64,000 bases of DNA from Microthrixaceae bacterium (GTDB taxonomy: Bacteria; Actinomycetota; Acidimicrobiia; Acidimicrobiales; Microtrichaceae). Position numbers and translations under genes: made by a program. Positions within the stretch are counted from its first letter, which is position 1; every line of letters begins with the position of its first letter. The DNA lies in the NCBI GenBank assembly GCA_023957975.1, contig JAMLGM010000004.1:248001-312000 (forward strand). Direction: 5' to 3'. The notes under the pieces were generated by a model. It did no database searches. It was not told the DNA's origin and saw nothing but the letters and a program-made list of their open reading frames with translations. Below, in pieces: positions 62,064-64,000 of the stretch.

Positions 62064-62104
62064 TTTGTGCAGAATGCGACACCAGGTGTCGTGTTCTGCA
62101 CAAA
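62064..62104. repeat. 41-bp hairpin downstream of DUF3866
   Basis: Arms 62064-62083 and 62085-62104, 20 bases each, with a single-base centre. Two internal positions are mismatched in DNA (t/g and g/t) but would pair as G-U in RNA, so the RNA stem is uninterrupted. It lies 31 bases after the DUF3866 stop and likely ends that transcript before pafB. No U-tract. A 12-base tandem pair (gggcgacacgtc twice) precedes it at 62033-62056. Confidence 0.8.
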
Positions 62105-62152
62105 GTTCGCGCCCGGCACCGCGGTCAAGCGTCTCTAAACTCGGCCCCCGAT

Positions 62153-63100
62153 ATGGCAGCGACCGACTCCACCTCCAGCGGCATCTCTAAACTCGAGCGG
62201 CTCCTCAACCTCACGGCGCTGTTGTTGGCGACTCGGCGGCCGCTCACCGTCGAACAGATCGGCGAGCAGATCGCCGGATATCCGGCGGAGCCGATGAGCT
62301 TTCGCCGCCAGTTCGAGCGCGACAAGGACGAACTACGCCAGGCCGGAGTGCCGCTCGAGCTGGTCACGCTGTCCGAATGGGACGAACGCGAGGTCGGCTA
62401 CCGGATTCCTCCCGAGCTCTATTACCTGCCCGACCCCGAACTCGACCCGGACGAGCGCGCCGCGTTGCAGTTCGCCATGGACGCGATCTCGCTTCGCGGG
62501 CTTGAGGGTTCGCAGCGTTCCGACGCCGGTTTGAAACTCGAGTTGCCTCCGAGCGAGGCGATGGCTCCGATGGCCGACGTGTCGGTATCGGCCGAGGTCG
62601 GGGTCCTGCGAGAGGCGATCTCGTCGGGGCAGGTCGTGCGGTTCGCCTACCGCTCGGCGATGCGCACCGTCGAACCCCACCGCCTCGACTACCAGAACGG
62701 GCGGTGGTATCTCACCGGCCGAGACCTCGACAAGGAGGCCATTCGGAGCTTTCGGGTGGACCGCTTCGACGGCTCGGTCGACCCGGGCACCCCGGGTTCG
62801 TTCGAAGCACCGACGTCGACCCGTGCGCTGCGCCTCGAACCGTGGCGATTCGGCGACGACCCACCGACCGCGGTCACGTTGCAGATCGACCGCGACCACG
62901 CCCCCGTGGTGCGCGACAGCTTCGGCCCCGACGCCGAGTGGACCGAGCGCGCCGACGGCGACGTCGAGGTTCGATGCGTGGTCAGCGGGCGACGCGCTTT
63001 TCGCACCCTGGTGCTGTCGATGCTCGACCACGCCGTCATCGTCGAACCGGCCGACGTGCGCGACGAATTCGTGACCTATCTCGAGGGGTTGGCCCGATGA
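62153..63100 (+). CDS. pafB: PafB, WYL-domain DNA-damage regulator
   Basis: A 315-residue transcription factor: N-terminal helix-turn-helix (ISKLERLLNLTALLLATRRPLTVEQIGEQI), then a WYL domain (VRFAYRSAMRTVEPHRLDYQNGRWYLTGRD) and the WCX end. With PafC it forms the LexA-independent DNA-damage response activator of actinobacteria. Stop overlaps pafC (ATGA). Confidence 0.95.
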   Translation: MAATDSTSSGISKLERLLNLTALLLATRRPLTVEQIGEQIAGYPAEPMSFRRQFERDKDELRQAGVPLELVTLSEWDEREVGYRIPPELYYLPDPELDPDERAALQFAMDAISLRGLEGSQRSDAGLKLELPPSEAMAPMADVSVSAEVGVLREAISSGQVVRFAYRSAMRTVEPHRLDYQNGRWYLTGRDLDKEAIRSFRVDRFDGSVDPGTPGSFEAPTSTRALRLEPWRFGDDPPTAVTLQIDRDHAPVVRDSFGPDAEWTERADGDVEVRCVVSGRRAFRTLVLSMLDHAVIVEPADVRDEFVTYLEGLAR

Positions 63101-64000
63101 GCCAGCGCATCACTTCGGCAGACCGCTATCGGCGAATCCTGGCGATGATTCCCTGGATCGTCGAACAGGGCGCCCCATCGATCGGCGACATCGCCGAACG
63201 CTTCTCGATCACTCAGGATCAGGTCCTGGCCGACCTCGACGTGGTGCTGCTGGTGGGCGTTCCGCCGTACTACCCGGACGACTACATCGATGTCGTCTAT
63301 GAGTCCGACGTCGTTTCGGTTCGGCTCGGCGACCATTTCCGCCGGCCGCTCCGATTGACGGCGACCGAAGCGCTCAACGTGCTGATCGCCGGAGCGGGCC
63401 TCGCGGCCGCGGAGCCCGAAAATGGGCCGCTGTCTCGCGCCATGGGAAAGCTGCGGGTTGCCCTCGGCGTGCCCGACGGCGCCATCGAGGTTGCGCTGGG
63501 ACCTGCCGATTCGGAGGTGTTGGCGACGTTGCGGAGCGGTCAACAGGAATCGACCAGCGTGGAGATCGAGTACTACACCGCCGGTACCGACACGTTGTCA
63601 CAACGCCTGATCGACCCCCACCGGATCTACTCCGCAGAGGGGCACTGGTATGTGGCCGGGTATTGTCACCGGGCCGCAGACCAACGCGTGTTTCGCGTCG
63701 ATCGGATCCGCAGCGCCGTCGCGTCCGCGGCCCACTTCGAGGTTCCGGTCCACGTCCCTGAACCCACGGTGTTCGAGGCCGACGAAGCGAAGCGGCGCCT
63801 GGTGTTGGATCTCGCTGCGGATGCGCACTGGATGGGAACGACCGCCCGAGCCGAGGCCGTCGAACGATTCGACGACGGTCGCCGCCGCGTCACCTTGGCG
63901 GTCGGTGGACGGGCCTGGATGGAGCGGGTACTGCTCGAGGCCGGTCCGGACGCCACGATCGTGGATTCCGACTCCGACTCCGGCACCGGTACCGCCGCTG
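63097..64000 (+). CDS. pafC: PafC, WYL-domain regulator (3' truncated by window)
   Basis: The frame from ATG 63097 stays open to the window end, so about 300 residues are visible and the C-terminus is missing. Begins SQRITSADRYRRILAMIPWI, followed by a weak helix-turn-helix and a WYL-type domain (LIDPHRIYSAEGHWYVAGYCHRAADQRVFRVDRI). Coupled to pafB by a 4-base overlap; the pair works as a heterodimer in relatives. Confidence 0.93.
   Translation, partial: MSQRITSADRYRRILAMIPWIVEQGAPSIGDIAERFSITQDQVLADLDVVLLVGVPPYYPDDYIDVVYESDVVSVRLGDHFRRPLRLTATEALNVLIAGAGLAAAEPENGPLSRAMGKLRVALGVPDGAIEVALGPADSEVLATLRSGQQESTSVEIEYYTAGTDTLSQRLIDPHRIYSAEGHWYVAGYCHRAADQRVFRVDRIRSAVASAAHFEVPVHVPEPTVFEADEAKRRLVLDLAADAHWMGTTARAEAVERFDDGRRRVTLAVGGRAWMERVLLEAGPDATIVDSDSDSGTGTAA

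Noticed and set aside
1..64000. tRNA or rRNA genes and CRISPR arrays
   Set aside because: TTCGAA-type sequences found (for example 9506, 33186) are inside coding genes and no cloverleaf or regular spacer repeat was seen. Visual reading cannot fully exclude a tRNA.

Overview
The window is high-GC DNA (about two thirds G+C), densely coded on both strands. It comes from an actinobacterium, most likely the Acidimicrobiia/Ilumatobacter-like part of the phylum. The main evidence is a complete Pup-proteasome locus (Mpa/ARC, Dop, Pup, PrcB, PrcA, PafA, PafB, PafC), a fused CofG-CofH F420 enzyme (FbiC), DUF3151 and DUF3866 proteins, a MarP-like periplasmic protease and a DUF222/13E12-type HNH gene. 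GTG starts and 4-base ATGA/GTGA overlaps between co-directional genes are frequent. The exact genus cannot be fixed from the sequence alone. No tRNA, rRNA, CRISPR array, insertion sequence or prophage was seen.

Layout. 1-7.2 kb: envelope/exopolysaccharide-type genes, namely three OafA-like acyltransferases with SGNH domains (one cut by the window edge) and a UDP-galactopyranose-mutase-like flavoprotein. 7.2-10.3 kb: a small hypothetical gene, an acyl-CoA synthetase and an enoyl-CoA hydratase-like protein. 10.4-16.3 kb: a five-gene oligopeptide/dipeptide ABC transporter operon on the minus strand. 16.4-25.3 kb: single metabolic genes, including a lytic transglycosylase, FAD oxidase, glycerophosphodiesterase, SirB1-like protein, acyl-CoA dehydrogenase, pyruvate kinase and alpha/beta hydrolase. 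25.4-27 kb: a DUF222 HNH gene behind a LexA-type operator. 27-34.5 kb: patatin, DUF3151, PLP enzyme, MobA-like, rhodanese, RNase D, small hypotheticals and a LOG-family protein.

34.5-41 kb (minus strand): fbiC with an HxlR-type regulator upstream, then transaldolase and transketolase. 41-47.4 kb: a FIST sensor protein, an ADP-forming acyl-CoA synthetase split into beta and alpha genes, a PBP4-type DD-carboxypeptidase and a LON-domain protein. 47.4-51.7 kb: three small membrane/basic proteins, then a tight set of sulfur-carrier protein, TtuA-like tRNA 2-thiolase, TrmI m1A58 methyltransferase and MarP-like protease. The first three members can act together on the tRNA T-loop. 51.8-64 kb: ferredoxin and the Pup-proteasome locus, which here carries an extra 702-residue lipoprotein gene between mpa and dop and a DUF3866 gene between pafA and pafBC. 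Pup ends directly in Gly-Gly-Glu.

The most unusual non-coding features are long, nearly loopless palindromes at gene 3' ends. Two 60-bp perfect palindromes, 14 kb apart, share an identical 50-bp core, and two more (41 and 50 bp) have unrelated sequence. They sit where terminators are expected but lack U-tracts.
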